Assembly: GCA_910574455.1 (NCBI GenBank)
Contig: CAJSYZ010000002.1
Coordinates: forward strand, 2,753,671 to 2,817,670
Origin: Trichaptum fuscoviolaceum
Taxonomy: Eukaryota > Basidiomycota > Agaricomycetes > Hymenochaetales > Trichaptaceae
Length of the DNA stretch: 64,000 nt
Direction: 5' to 3'
Both the position numbers and the translations under genes were made by a program. The notes under the pieces were generated by a model. The model worked only from the letters and a program-made list of their open reading frames with translations, did no database searches and had not been told where the DNA came from. Of this stretch, positions 10,569 to 23,748 are shown piece by piece. Within the stretch, counting starts at the first letter, position 1, and the number at the start of each line of letters is the position of its first letter.

Positions 10569-12771
10569 TCATAGACGTTGTGACGTACGATTAATTGTCG
10601 CAGCAGTTCGCTCCAGAGCGCGGTTTGCAAAGAAACGGACATCAGCATCAGGGTCATTCAACAGACTCTGGAGTGCAGGGAGGATCTTCTCCTTAGCCAT
10701 TGCACTGCCTTCCGCCGTGGACCCATATGTTGTGGATAAAACTTCCAACGACTTAGCCACGTTGAATCTAATGTTCGGAATAGGATCAGCCACAAGGGAC
10801 AACAACGTTCCCAATACATAGTCCCGGACGACTTCTAGATTGAGAGATGGTGCCATAGTCTACTGGAGATATCAGCCAACCGACTAGTCTATATGAGATA
10901 CATACTTACGGTAACTGCCAGAACCGTGGTCATTCTGTACAAGTAGTTCGGGTGGTTAGCCATGGCTAGTACTTTCGGTACAATGGCGCTTTTCGACCAC
11001 TCCACCCCAAAGACTTCCGTGAGCTTCTTTAGGTTGACTGTCGCTGCCTCCCTGATGCTGAATACATTGTCGCCTAGCCATGACAGACACAGATTACCAA
11101 GCTGTTCATCGAAGAACGGTCTGCCAAGCTGAGTCGCTAGGAGAGGTATATACTCGATTATTGCTTGCCTTACGCGCCATGATTTATCTTCGGCAAGATG
11201 GACAATGGCGGGTAGAAGGGATTGTGAAAGAAGGTCGATACCAATTACTTAAAACAAGGTTGCTTATAAGTATCCTGAAGTTCTCAAGTTCCCTATAGCT
11301 AGAGAGTGGCTTACCGGAGTTCACCAGCTCGAGTTTGCCGATGATATTTAACCGGACGTCCGGAAATTCGTCATTTAGTAATTGCAAGAATAGCGGAAGC
11401 AAGTGTTCAATGGTAGAATCCCTCCCGAGTAGAGGAGCAAGACCGCTGATTTGGTTCGCCAGAGATGCACGAACATGCTGCGACGTATCCGACGCAAGAT
11501 CCCTTACACAAGGCAAGATACGGATGAGAATGGCGTCTTTGTCAATTAATTTACAGAAACCTTTGGCAAGAATTAATGGTATTGGACGCGTGTAGATAAA
11601 TGAGATCGTACCAGGGATCTGACCGGCGCCGGCTGTCCTAACTTCCGCTTCATTGTCCTTGAGCAGCTGGACAAATGCACCAACAAGCTCTTCTCGGACA
11701 ATATCTGCTCCAACTGCTTCCGCAAGCTGTCAAACCCAGATCAAGGATAAGTAGTTATGTCGGGGCCATCAGATACCTCTTACCTCTACAAAATGATTTG
11801 CTACCATATACCTGACTCGCCAGCTTTTATCGGAGACACTTTGCCGGATCTGAACTAATAGCTGTTCCTTAACTTCGGATGGACTGAGCTCCTTTGCTAT
11901 TGCAATGAGGTCCTCCACTGTTAGGAGACGAACAGAGTCCTGGTCATCGGAAGCGAGTTTCCGATAGATAGGCAACGCGTCTGAGAGAATTTCGTTCTTC
12001 GCAAGTGTCTTCGCGAAAGGCTGATTGAACGCTCAGCACATCATTCTTGCGTGAGAGAGATAATGGATGAACTCACCCCAAGAGCTTTCGCAGCCGCACG
12101 CCTAACCATTGGTGTATCATCAGACGCGAGGGATGAGAACGCCTTCCGCATTTCATTCTTTATTTGCGGAGACACCTTCGCATATACTGGCGCGAAAAGA
12201 GATGCAGATGATGTTCGAGATGTAAACCATTCGCCTCGCGACAGACGGTTTAGGAGGGGTATATAGTAGGTTTCGATCTGCTCCTGCGACAGAACAATGG
12301 CAACCTTTGTTACAGATTCGGTCGCCTGTAGATGGGCAGTTGATCAGCCACAAAACGAGTTGAGAGTCAAATGGAGTGGGTGTCACACCTTTTCTCGTAC
12401 GAGGGTCTCCTCCACTGCCGACAAGACTTCAAGAGGCCCCAACAATACATGCGCATATTGGCTTCCTCCCAAATAATCTTCAAACCCTTTCCCGAGTTCA
12501 TCAGCTAGGGCAAGTAAAACCTCGTCCTCGTCATCTACTGATTCTTGTAGAAAGGGTATGAGCTCCTCGCGTGCGCGGTCAGGCCCGAGAGCCAGAGCAA
12601 TAGTTGAGACGCGACGTATCGCATTCAATCGCAGTTGTACATCTTCTGACCTCAGCTCATCCATAAGGATGGCGATCGGTGCAATCTGGTAGCATATTCA
12701 GACGCGTTGAAGCCCTGTATATCACCAATAATCTAATGGCTTACATCGTCCAGTGAGTTCGCAGCATCCAT
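10569..12771 (-). CDS. Protein phosphatase 2A scaffold subunit A (HEAT repeats)
   Basis: The start is at 12771: the first exon 12771-12745 encodes MDAANSLDD and joins [20 protein letters not shown], the conserved N-terminus of the PP2A A subunit. The rest is an unbroken series of HEAT repeats across several exons, e.g. [60 protein letters not shown] and, at the end, [20 protein letters not shown]. It ends ...[10 protein letters not shown]. The family scaffold (Tpd3 in budding yeast, Paa1 in fission yeast, PPP2R1A in man) holds the catalytic C subunit and a regulatory B subunit in cytosol and nucleus. Span and repeats fit the usual ~590-residue protein. No key region appears missing. Confidence 0.93.
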
Positions 12772-13908
12772 GTCCGGCTATCGTACAATCAAAACTCATC
12801 AGGACTACGCTTTCACTCTCAGAACGATTAGTTACCTGTGTGCACGAGGTGTAGGGAGTACGAGGAATGTTCGCTTTGATCTATAGTGAAGTAAAGGTGC
12901 CCATACCCTGCGTGACATCCACATTCGATCTAGATGTTTGCTCTTGTTTATTTGCACCTTCGGCGCTCAGGTTCTCAGCGGTCTGACCACGGAGCTTCTT
13001 CCACACCCAACGCTTGTCTGCGACATCTCATACCAGATACAAGTATTCATACCAACCATAGCCAATCTCGAAGATCAAGCGGTGTATTAAATGTAGGAAA
13101 GCCAAATCGTTGTTTCCTTGTACAATAACAACATCCGAGAATCAGTACTACAAGAACGTTACAAAAGACAGCTATCTGTCCTGTGTACGACGATGGTACG
13201 TCGCATTTGGTGTTGAGTTGGAAATGCCATCGCTAAGACATTCGCATCTTTCGTATTCAACGTAACAAAGGATGGAACGTCAACAACGACCGGCCTGGGA
13301 AGCCGGCCCTAAAGGCAAATCACAACGCCCGAAAGAGTAAGCGCTTGCGTTTTGGCCCTTGCTCGGTGAAAACTTGGCCACGGTCTATCGATCTTTCCGA
13401 AAAATTGAGCAATGACCTGTTCAAGACATCTTCGAGTGCCCGACTGTCTGCAAGTCTCATCCTCACTTTGCTAAGGACAGCCTTTCTCTCTTGATAAATT
13501 CGAAATGCTCAGGCTTTGGAATAAGGCTGAGACTCGGGAACCTTATTTGGTTTGGTTGCGTCATGATCGCTCCAACGTCCAGGGCTGCTGGTACTAATTG
13601 CTGCGTGCTGCACAACACCTCTTTCTCTTCCTATTTTCGTGCCCAGTAATCACCTTTCAGCCGCCTTGCTCACTGGTGCTCACTCTCAGCCAATACTGCT
13701 TTCCCCGCATCTGCTTTGCCTCTCATATCTTGCCTCTTCACAAGGTCTTACAAGTACCCAGCGCTATGATATTCGCGATCGACATTTAGATCATTCGCGT
13801 GATATTCCCGTCATCTCACGCGGAAAATCTATCTTCTCAAGCCAAGGTCAATTCTCCCTCAAGTTGGACTGGACTACACATCAAGTGGGACGCTCAGTCG
13901 GCCTTTCT
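12772..13908. other. Long divergent intergenic region, PP2A-A / OGT
   Basis: About 1.1 kb separates the PP2A-A start from the first in-frame ATG of the OGT-like gene at 13909. The OGT reading frame is already open from about 13639 but has no ATG there. An upstream 5' exon or long 5' UTR is therefore possible. No tRNA or repeat was seen. Confidence 0.45.
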
Positions 13909-16900
13909 ATGAGGAGCTCACCCCTAGCAACGCAATCAACAGATAAACGCACGGCCCATCTGTCCCCAGGACTTGTCGCGGGCGTCCAGGACCCGCCTAT
14001 AATTCCATCTCTTATAAGGGTCAGTGAAACCTTGTCCGAATTTTGGCCTTCTGAACATCGATTCTCTGGTTCTGTAACGACGTCAGAGCCGTTGTTGTCC
14101 GAGGGGGTGTATCTACCCTCTGATTATGATACAGCCGGCCTGTCTGATCAAAACGAATCGACATCGAGTTTAAAATCACCTTCCACCGTAGTCACCGATA
14201 TCGAGCGTACTTCTCCGACCACCCCAGTACTAGCAGGCGTAGATCCTGCCCATCCGGCGGTAATATCCAACAAAGCCGCGGAGTCCAATATCGCCAGTGC
14301 TGCACCTGGAAGGCAGGACTTACTCACTTCAACCCCACCAAGTACGGAAGCTCAATCTTTCACGGGCAACTCAAGATTTCTGCACCATACTCCTCAGCCC
14401 ACTAGGAGAGCAGTTCTGCGGGCAGCTCTTCCTTTATTTCAGAGTTCATTGTCCCTTCCACCTACGCAAAGTCGCTTACCAAACCCTCTCGCGAGTACAC
14501 TCGCTCGTGATACCCTTCTGACCTACGCACATCGTATATTCAAGTCACCTTTTCAGCCTACTCCTGGCCTTGCAATATCACCCGTCGTTTGTGAGCCTTC
14601 ATCGCCCCAGCACCCATATAACACCCAACTTTTACCGCTATTACGAAACTTGAAGCTCCTACATCCAAAACATATCCCTATCCTTTTGCTTCTCGGATGT
14701 GTATGTCACGCAGTCGGTGATTATGCTGGTAGCTTGGAGCAAAACCAGGAAATACTCAATATCGATGAAAATTTTGTGAGTGAGCTGCAATTTCTCGTTC
14801 ATGAGCAGTTCAATTTTTTTTCTGAGTATTTCCATGCCCTCCAGGTCGAGGCGATGTCTAATATAGGGACGTCATTGAAGGCAATGGGTTACATCGATGA
14901 CGCCGAAAGGTGGTGGTGGAAGGCAATCTCGCTCAAGCCCACGTATTGGGATGCTATTGTAGGTACATGAGTTGCTTCAACACTCAAGATAGAACTAACG
15001 ACGCAGTAGTACAACCTCATGGGTATACTGATTTCCTCTGATACAACTGAATTTGGAAATGCATCGGTCGCCCGGCATGCGAAGGCCCTGGATCTTTGTG
15101 AAACGATCACGTCTAAACTCCTCGATAGGAATGGTTTACTTGTTGATGTGCCTCCAAACGAGCTGCACCACGTCCAAAACATACTCTATGTTGGCACAAC
15201 CTTGCGTGGAACGACTTCGGAGTGTTCCTCTGTGAACAACATATTGGATCTTATGTTGGGTATCGAGATCCTCCTGTGCCCTGACCCTCGGAAGGCGACT
15301 CTCGTATACACGTTTAAGGATTTTATATTAGCGGGTACTCTTGCTGCTTTGATTTTAACATCCTCACTTCCGCCTTCTGTGGAATCACTCATCTCCGTTT
15401 GGCAATCGAATAGGCACTCTCCAACGGATTCCTCTGCAGATCTACTTGAGTTTGTTCACGATAACAGTCTCGTCGTCATCAACATACTACTTCGTGATTC
15501 TGACGGAGTTCTGCCCACTGTTTTCCTCTCACCAAGGCAAGCGGCGCAACTGACAAGCTTCGTACTCTCACCGTATCATGGGGTTTTCCCAGCGCTTTGG
15601 AACCGGGCCTTGCAAGATACCCAGTCCGAAGAACCCTCAGGAAATGTCGGAGGAGAAACTCGGAAGACAACTTCGAGCATTCTGCAAAGCATGGCAAAAG
15701 TTCTCCAAGAAACTCAGATAACCTGGTTGCCCGGACTCGACGGGAGAGTTCGAACAAGTTCGTCCTTTCTCCTTGTATTATACTACTTTGCATACTGCCT
15801 TCACCCTTCGTCATCCATCTGCAACAACATTGGAATTTTACTGTCAACAATCCCTTGGACAAACCTGCCTGCCGGACTCATAGGTCAGCAGGACGGTGTT
15901 TCTGTTCACCAACTAGCAAAAGAATACTACGAAGATGGACTGGGCCTACTGGCCAGTGATAAATCGAAAAAATCACACCCTCATCTCTTAACAAATTATG
16001 GATCCTTACTCAAGGAGATGGGCGATTTAGAATCTGCGGTTGCGTGAGTGTATAATCAATCGTAGATGGTATCGGCTGATCAGCTGTACAGGATCTACGC
16101 GGAAGCTGTGAAGTTGAACCCTAAGTTTGACATTGCTCTCGCTAATCTTGCAAATGCCCTGAAGGACGCAGTAAGGACTCAAAACTTTTCTATCTGTCGG
16201 TAATTTGACAAAGATTATGTAGGGCCGATTGTCAGAATCGATTCAATACTATCGACGAGCCGTGGAATCTAACGAGACGCTACCGGAAGCGTTATGTGGT
16301 ATGGTCCATGCCGTTTGGTCAATTTGTGACTGGAGGGGCTTGGGTCGCATTGGCTCAAGTATGTCAATTGATGACAATGGCAATGTCCACGCCGCTTCAT
16401 CAGACGAGGCTCATATTGATGGCTGGATGCCAAAGCTCATTGAAATGGTGCGAAGTCAGATATCCGCGGCGTATAATCTGAACAAGGGGATTGTTCGCGC
16501 AACCGGTACTCTTGACAACTGGCTGGGTTGGATCGAAGCTAGCATCAATACTAAGTTCTCCGACGCACAGAGGAATCAATGGGTGAACATTGTTCAGCAC
16601 TATTTGTCAGACGTTGATCACGAGAAAGAGGCGATCAATGAAGGGGGTTTTATAATTCGCATCGTGGAATGGCTTACGAAAGTCCTCCAATGGCGGTGGT
16701 ACAACGAAGTCTATGAGAGTGAACATTGTTCTGCCGATAATATTCAGCCACTTTATCCGAACATTTCTTCGGAACACGCAGTCAAGTATCGCAGGCCTCG
16801 GGTACCTCCAATGATGTCACTGCTTCCAGTACCCTCAGTTCTACCATTTCATACAGTGAGTCATGAACCATATCATAGACGCAGTCCTTAACAACGTGTG

Positions 16901-19032
16901 TATAAATAATCAGTTTATCTATCCACTGAGTGCAAGAGAACTCCGTCTGGTCGCGCGTCGTAATGCCTTCCGCACGTCACATACGACTCTGACTCGAACA
17001 TGGCTTCCTGAGCACGTATATCCACCACCTCCCCCACCACATCCCCGCATCAACGTTGGTTATGTCTCCAGTGATTTTATGTAAGTACTTCAGTTAAATT
17101 TTATCAGTACGTAGTTGTTTAGATTCCCCGTAGAGATCATCCAACAGCCCATCTACTCCAGTCAGTCTTCGGATTTCATGACAGAAAACATTTCTGCATC
17201 TTTGCGTACGCCACGACTGCGACCGATTACTCCCAATATAGGAGAAAGATCGAGGCGGAAAGTGAGCATTTCCGAGACATGTCTACTTGCTCGACACAGC
17301 AAATAGTGGAGCAAATCATACAGGACGAGATACATATCTGTGAGTTTTATGAAGCTAAGTTTGCATCTAACTAATAATGGAAAGCAGTGGTGAACTTGAA
17401 CGGGTACACAAAAGGCGCAAGAAACGATATCTTTGCTGCGAGACCTTCTCCTGTGCAGATATCGTTTCTTGGATTCGCCGGCACGTTGGCAGCCAGTTTG
17501 TTCTTCGTCATACTCTAATTGCTTTGATTTATTAACGAGACATACTAGGCTGGTGCGATTATATGATCTGTGATGCAATTTCTTGTCCGCCGGGCACTCG
17601 GTTTTGCGAGGTCTGCGAGCGAAAAAGCGAGCATCGAGACTCTACCATTGAACCTCCGGATTCAAGGGAGATCGACTTCAATATCGGCCCCGATCCGGAA
17701 TCGGCTGATACCTGGAAATAGTACGTTTCCGACTTTTCACTTGTCAGAATGGCATTTCTGAGTCATACTTGTTGCAGCGCTGAGAAATTAATCTATATGC
17801 CGGTACGATCAAACCAAATAATGTAGATTGTGGATGCTGATCTCACTGCAGCATACGTATCTTGTCACAGATCACAGGCAATTGTACGGAAATGGCGCTG
17901 AGGAAGCAGATCATCGCGTCGTCCAACAATCCTGGATGAGGGCCGATGCCAGGCGACGTCGTCTAAGAAAGGCATTATTCCCAGATTTATTTGAGTAAAC
18001 TTGGTTTTTCCAGTGCAGCAGTAAAGCAAACTCATTTCCTTTCTAGCGACACTGTCATATTCGCGAACTTCAACCAGGTATGTCAAGAACTCCTGCGCAG
18101 TGCACAAGCTAACTTCATTATGTAGATGTATAAGGTAAGCGTACATTCAGTTGACGGCGCTTGCTCATCTTCTCATCTCGGGATAAGATAGATCCTGTAA
18201 GTATTACAGTATCCGTTGGTTGCCTCATGCAAGTGACATGAACATACTCCTCCAGTCTATATTTGCAACGTGGCTACGAATTTTGAATCGAGTACCGAAT
18301 AGCGTATTGTGGCTTCTGCGCTTTCCCAGTGCAGCGGAGGAACATCTTTTGCGAACTGCAGAACAATGGGGAGGGCCAAAGATGAAGTCTCGCATACGAT
18401 TCACTGAAGTGGCACCAAAGGTTGAATATATAAAGCGTGCGTGTGTTGCAGACATTTTCCTTGATACGGTCGAGGTTAGTACGATTGCTATCACCTATCG
18501 AAGTCGTTCTGATGTTCGTTAAGTGTAATGCCCACACCGTAGCTACAGAGTAAGTTTCAAGAGTTACGAAAAGGTCAACAGTTAATAATCAGTACGCCGT
18601 AGCGTGTTGTGGTCTGGCATTCCTGTGATAACCTGGCCAAAATATGACTTCAAGATGTGTTCGCGTGTTGGCGCCAGTATTGCATACGCAACGGGATTTG
18701 GAGAACAGATGGTCGTGAACAGTCTCGCTGCCTACGAAGACAGGGCTGTCAAATTGGCTTTGAGCGTTACGTCCGTACGAAGAACTGGTGGATCTGCGAG
18801 AAGGAATGAGCAAGGAGAACTTGCACTTCTTCAGAAAAACCTTTTCCTAAACCGCGGATCGATGCCATTGTTCGATACCCGACGATGGACGAGGAATCTT
18901 GAGAAGGGATTTAAAGAAGCTTGGAGAAGATGGGTGCAAGGCGGAAACTTCCTTCACTTTAACGTCGGAGACAGCCAAAATCAGTATGAGAAATGTAACG
19001 GCTTTATATGGATAACAGATGAAGAAATGTAG
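13909..19032 (+). CDS. O-GlcNAc transferase-like protein (TPR + glycosyltransferase 41)
   Basis: A Ser/Thr/Pro-rich N-terminus of over 150 residues is followed by TPR-like helices, e.g. [60 protein letters not shown] and [20 protein letters not shown]. The C-terminal catalytic half has [10 protein letters not shown], then [17 protein letters not shown] (the catalytic-site HP is kept), [49 protein letters not shown] (donor-binding Lys kept) and [16 protein letters not shown]. These are in the order of the GT41 fold, spread over many small exons (introns near 14776, 14959, 16045, 17082 and others). OGT moves GlcNAc from UDP-GlcNAc to Ser/Thr of nuclear and cytosolic proteins; plant SPY moves fucose. 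The donor cannot be told from sequence alone. The start is uncertain. It converges on the next gene with a 115-bp gap. Confidence 0.88.
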
Positions 19033-19147
19033 TTTTCATAGCTCACAACCTCAGGCATCTACAAGACCGACTTTGTATGAAGCAGTTTCGCCCCAATAGC
19101 GAACGAATGCAATGCGAATAAGTTACTAAAAGACAGGCTATTCCCTA

Positions 19148-19914
19148 CTACATGGCCTGATAACCACCAGGTGCTTGACTTGAAGGGGGCGCCTGATGTT
19201 GCACAGGTGGTTGATGAGGTTGAGGAGCAAGAGCGGGTTTTGGGTGGGCTTCTACATCTCTCTCCGCGTCTACAGCCTCGTAGCCATTCCGTCCTCCGCC
19301 AAGAGAGGTAAAACCTCCGGGCATTGACCATACTGCTCACATGTCAGAGTTGATAAGTAGAATATAGGCAAAAAGACGAACCAGTAGGACCGCTAAGATC
19401 TCCGCCACGGATGTTCAAGCCAGAAAACTGTTCGCCTCGTTGACGAAGGGCTGTCAGGAAAGCGAAAAATGTCGGCGCCTAAAACACAAGAATTGAATGA
19501 TGGACACAAGAGATGTTGCTATTCCAAGTCACCTTCAGCAGCAAGATGAGAATGCTTATTGTTTGGATAAACCCGTTTTGTTCATTGCGAATCATCCAGA
19601 TTATGTCAAAGAAAGCTGATCCTCCCAGCAAGCCAGTGAACTATAAGTGACGATAGGTCCAGGATATCCTCTCTCAGAGCTCAACAGAAGACGCACGAGC
19701 TTTAAAGACTGGTTCGAATCAGAGTTCTCTTGGGCGTATACACCGAATAGGAACATAGCGAGGTTGTAAGGAGGTGCTGTGAATGGACTTGTTAAGAAAG
19801 CAAGCGTCTATACTAACTGTTCAATTGCAATTTTCAATTATGTTGAGCTATTGAACGTACCGTCTCGAGAATGACAAGGTTTCTCGGGTCGAGAGACTGA
19901 ATATAGTCTGCCAT
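19148..19914 (-). CDS. AGTRAP-like small multi-pass membrane protein
   Basis: The start at 19914 gives MADYIQSLDPRNLVILETLA. Further exons supply PPYNLAMFLFGVYAQE, then LLGGSAFFDIIWMIRNEQ, then FIQTISILILLLKAPTFFAF and LTALRQRGEQFSGLN. The hydrophilic tail is rich in Gly, Pro and Gln and ends APGGYQAM. The layout and the GLLGGxxFxDIIxx / LLLKxPxxFF motifs match the animal angiotensin II receptor-associated protein family, a three- to four-pass membrane protein of unknown fungal role. The match is by eye, so I call it AGTRAP-like rather than an orthologue. It shares a 248-bp divergent promoter with DPH7. Confidence 0.65.
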
Positions 19915-20162
19915 TTGTATAGCTTTTCTGATGATAAGGCCTCGATAATGACGGTGAAGAAAGAGGCAAAGTACAACGGCGCCGCAGTGCGTACGGACAA
20001 CTTTGATCGAAGCGCAGAACTGAACTGACGTTTCCCACGACTGCTCTCAGGCTGCCTGCCACTGGCAGTGACTTCAGACTAAGTTTGTCTTTACGGTCAC
20101 AGCCTCTATTAATCTTCACAGAAGACTAAAAGCTTTTCTGAAACGCTTTTGTGACACTCAAC
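19915..20162. promoter_or_regulatory. Divergent promoter: AGTRAP-like gene / DPH7
   Basis: The 248 bp between the two ATGs (19914 minus, 20163 plus) must serve both genes. No clear TATA or other named motif was recognised. Confidence 0.5.
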
Positions 20163-21666
20163 ATGGTGTCATTTGATACAGAATTTCCGGCCGACTCGGT
20201 CGAATTCTGTCCCTATCAAGGGCGTCAGAATATAGTCGTGTGCGGAACCTACAAACTTCTCAAAGATGATGAAAATGACAGGGAACAAAATGTGGAGGGG
20301 TCGAAGCTACAGCGGAGAGTGGGCAACTGCCTGGTTATGCAAATTATTCAAGACGGAGAGTCTGAAATCTTGTATGTTCTTCCGGTGGTTCCTTTGGGTT
20401 TGAACTAAAGCTGGCTAGGAAACTTCTGCAAGAGCTTAACATGTCCGCCGTGCTCGATATGAAATGGTATAACTATCTAGCTCCCGAAATTGCTGTTAGA
20501 AGCTTGGACTTATAAGCGTCTCTCTGGTCGACGTCTCAGGTCTACAGCGGATGGTTTTCTTGCAATCGCCGAGTCTGAAGGCCGTGTACGCCTTTACCGC
20601 CTAAGATCCGATGTAGTCACTTCTTCTTTTTTCTATCTGGTCTAGGAAGTTGAACGGTGTTCGAGTAGAACCAGCTGGAAGAAGTCCAACAGATACAATG
20701 CCGGTCACCAGACACGTTATGTCTTTCCTTAGATTGGTCAAACCGGCGTGACAGGTTCGTCGCAGCTTACCAGTGTTTGCTGATTATCACACTAATAGTT
20801 CAAGTATGACAGAGGACGTGGCTCAATCATTACCTCCTGCTCCGACGGCTCGTTATCGCTACTAGGCCCTCAGACAGATGGGTCCTTAGGAGAGCTTACG
20901 TCCTGGCATGCTCACGACTACGAGCCATGGATTGCCGCTTGGGATTATTGGAAACCGAATGTCGTATACTCAGGTACGTTCTCGCGGTCATTAACTGTTG
21001 AGCTTAATTAAGGCTTGCACTAATAGTAATCAAGCTCAGGAGGCGATGACTTGAAATGGAAGGCATGGGATATCCGACAAGAAGAGTCTTCACCTATCTT
21101 CACGAACAAAAGGTTGTCTCGGCGGTTTTTTTCATTCCCTTGATTGGTAAGCTGATTAGTCCCCTACTTCAGATTCGAAGCTGGTGTAACAACGATCCAA
21201 TGCCACCCTTACGTTGAGAATATTATTGCCGTTGGAAGGTCAGTTCGTTCTGGTGCTAGGTTCGACAAGGGCCACACATAACAACTCTCTTTACAGTTAT
21301 GATTCTTCTGTCCGTCTTTTCGACCTACGCAAGCCACAAGTGCCGCTGACAACATCGAACATTGGCGGCGGTGCTTGGCGGGTCAAATGGCACCCTTCTG
21401 CGTCAAGACAAACAGACCTGCTCGTTGCTTGTATGCACGATGGCTTCAAGGTCATTCGTTTCTCGGCGTCTTTATTCGGCAGTCACGATGATTTTCCTGA
21501 GCCATCTGAAAGTGCACAAGAATGGGATATCGTTACAAGGTTTGACAAACATTCGAGTTTAGCATATGGTGTCGATTGGTCACACCAATGCTTGGAAAAG
21601 GATGAAAGGTCATTGATTGCTAGCTGTTCCTTTTACGACCATATCCTGCATACTTGGAGAGGATAG
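20163..21666 (+). CDS. DPH7: Diphthine methylesterase, WD40 protein (DPH7)
   Basis: Starting at MVSFDTEFPADSVEFCPYQG, the exons read as a seven-bladed WD40 protein. Blade sequences include NIVVCGTYKLLKDDE, GFLAIAESEGRVRLYRL, GSIITSCSDGSLSLLGP, VVYSGGDDLKWKAWDIR, NIIAVGSYDSSVRLFDLRKP and GGGAWRVKWHP, ending SCSFYDHILHTWRG. The EPWIAAWDYW...VYSGGDD and GGGAWRVKWHP blocks are characteristic of DPH7 (Rrt2 in yeast). That enzyme removes the methyl ester from diphthine during diphthamide synthesis on elongation factor 2, in the cytosol. Introns lie near 20373, 20476, 20606, 20750, 20974, 21112 and 21239. The upstream in-frame GTG is ignored in favour of the ATG at 20163. Confidence 0.88.
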
Positions 21667-21776
21667 GGTGTGTATTCGATTATAAGTAAAATGACGAATA
21701 TCTGATACATAGATGGTATATTATAGATAATCCAGTACATCTATGTAGTGTGGTTTCGAAAGTACATCGGTGCCTT

Positions 21777-23748
21777 CTAGTCCTTGCGTTTAAAGGTTCC
21801 GCTTCCGGCGCCATTCATGACAAACATCACGGTCCATCTACTTAACCCTCTAAGAGTTTCAGGGTGGTGCTTGGAGGCTGCCAGTATCCAAGCTAGCGAT
21901 AACATAAAAGTCGACCTGCAGTGATTGTGAGCAACTTCGGCGAGACGAGATGACGAGGTGACATACCTCTCGGCAAACTTCAAACTTCTTGACCCGCTCG
22001 TGAGCCATTGATCTTTTAGCAGAGTACGCAAGGCCCTCGGAAGCACATAGAGCGCCATTTCGCCCCTACGTTTTCCCTGTTCTATCCATATACTTGCCCC
22101 GCAGGCAAGACATCCAGCCATGATGCCTCCGTAGGGTCCGTCGAGAAAGTTATGAGAGATCATGGGGAAGATGCGTGCCACTGCGACCGTGCGTACGAAA
22201 CAGATTGCAGACCAGATAGACGATATGAAGAAGGATAAGAACAGAGATGAACGGAGGAGAGCGATGATCGACCTGATGATGAAAGGTGGGGACAAGAGTT
22301 TGGATGGTCTTGTGAGGAGAATGGGTATAAAATGTACCTACGGCATGGATTGGTCGAGTGAGCCTGAAATCCACATCAAGACAGTTCGACTCACAGGTGC
22401 GTATATGGCAAGACCTTCAATAAATCCCATCGCACCCCTGACTGCTGCATTTGCAGAACAACTTCCACCAACACCGCCTTCTATGAAATTACCTCCGACA
22501 CCTCCATGGACGAGTTCGCAAGGAAGGCCGCCTATGCCATTACGGCCTTCCACTCCTAGTTGTTTCCAAACTTCATTCGCTTGCTTTCCGCCCTTTGGAG
22601 GAACGATGGTAGTCCTTCCCCAAGCAGGAGGATAGCCTAGATCTTCCGCCAAAGTGGCCATAAGCTCAGTATAGGCTGTTTGCTTGCCATATGTCCACGT
22701 TCCATTTCGCCTCCTGCGGAGAGCTTCCAATAGACGTCCATCTACGCTTGCAAGTGCTCGTATCCTAAGGACGGGTTTAAAGTTAGCCGACGTCGATGTT
22801 AGAAGCTAGGACTTGTACCATTTGAGATAACTGCTAGGGAGTCTGAAGAGATAGCTTTCAATGACCTAGATTATCGAGTTTGAGACAGTATATGCGTACC
22901 TTTCGGGCCGGTAGAAGAAGCACCACATAATCCTGTAGCATAGCAAATCAACGAAGCTCGATTGTTATCGGAAAGTTGGAAGCAAACCTCGACGAAGCCA
23001 CCCAAAATCCAATTGCATCCAGTTTGTCAGTCATTATGCCCACACGTTGCCGAATGTTACGAATGTTTTCATCATCACCCTCACCTTCCTTCTGCTTCCC
23101 TTTCAGGTTGACCTGCTGATTTGCCTTCCGGATGAAGATGTCCTGCGCAACGGAGTCCAACGCCCGGACCACCAACATCAGAGTTAAATCCAGCGTTGCA
23201 GACGTCTTCTTATCCTTGGGAGGGGATAGCGCAACTGTGAGGGGTATGTCTGCTTTGGGGACGTATGGGGTCCTCCGACGGGAGTGCATGAGAAGGATCG
23301 CGAGGAGAGAAGATACACAGTTTAGGAGAATCGATCGTTGGAATGGTGATGTCTTTGCATCACGTAAATACGCCTTTATACGTAGTAGAAGCTCTTCCAT
23401 AGATTTGTTGGCTGACGGCTGCCTGTCCTCGTCCTCCAGCCAGCACCATAGATGGTCTAAAGTCGCTCCACCCCCCACTGCAACGGTCATAGCGAACGCA
23501 AAGCCTCTTACGCTGAGTTCCTTTCTGAGGATTCTGAGCACACGTGCAAATAGCACTGTCTTTGATTTTCGCGATGTCAACAGGGGAACGAGTGCCGGTC
23601 CAAGGGAAAGTGAGAGTGAAAGTGAGTAAGTCCGTATTGCGATCCATAGTGGATGGTCATTAGGCAGACTCAGCACTCGATGGAGATGAAGTCGCTTTTC
23701 GAGTTCAGAGAGTATTTGATGTCGGTCATGCCATGGTGTTGAAGACAT
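21777..23748 (-). CDS. TMEM135-like membrane protein
   Basis: The start at 23748 gives MSSTPWHDRHQILSELEKRL. The first exon (to about 22948) has hydrophobic segments around LSLSLGPALVPLLTS, FAFAMTVAVGGGATLDHLWC and LLNCVSSLLAILLMHS. Downstream exons carry GLPCELVHGG followed by GGSC, resembling the Cys-rich PCE..HPG..SC block of the TMEM135 family, then AAVRGAMGFIEGLAIYAPVH and FLSFFISSIWSAICFVRTVA. They end with a Gly-rich turn before FKRKD. TMEM135 in animals sits on mitochondria, peroxisomes and lipid droplets and affects fission and fatty-acid traffic. By inference this is an organelle membrane protein in lipid or peroxisome biology. A TIM17/22-type fold was considered but the Cys block argues for TMEM135. 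Confidence 0.65.

Noticed and set aside
13639..13908. Upstream extension of the OGT frame by 90 codons
   Set aside because: It begins at GTG with no ATG; kept only as possible 5' UTR or unseen exon, with the start set at 13909.
19690..19730. tRNA B-box-like sequence (ggttcgaatcag)
   Set aside because: It is within a coding exon of the AGTRAP-like gene and no A box or cloverleaf could be drawn.
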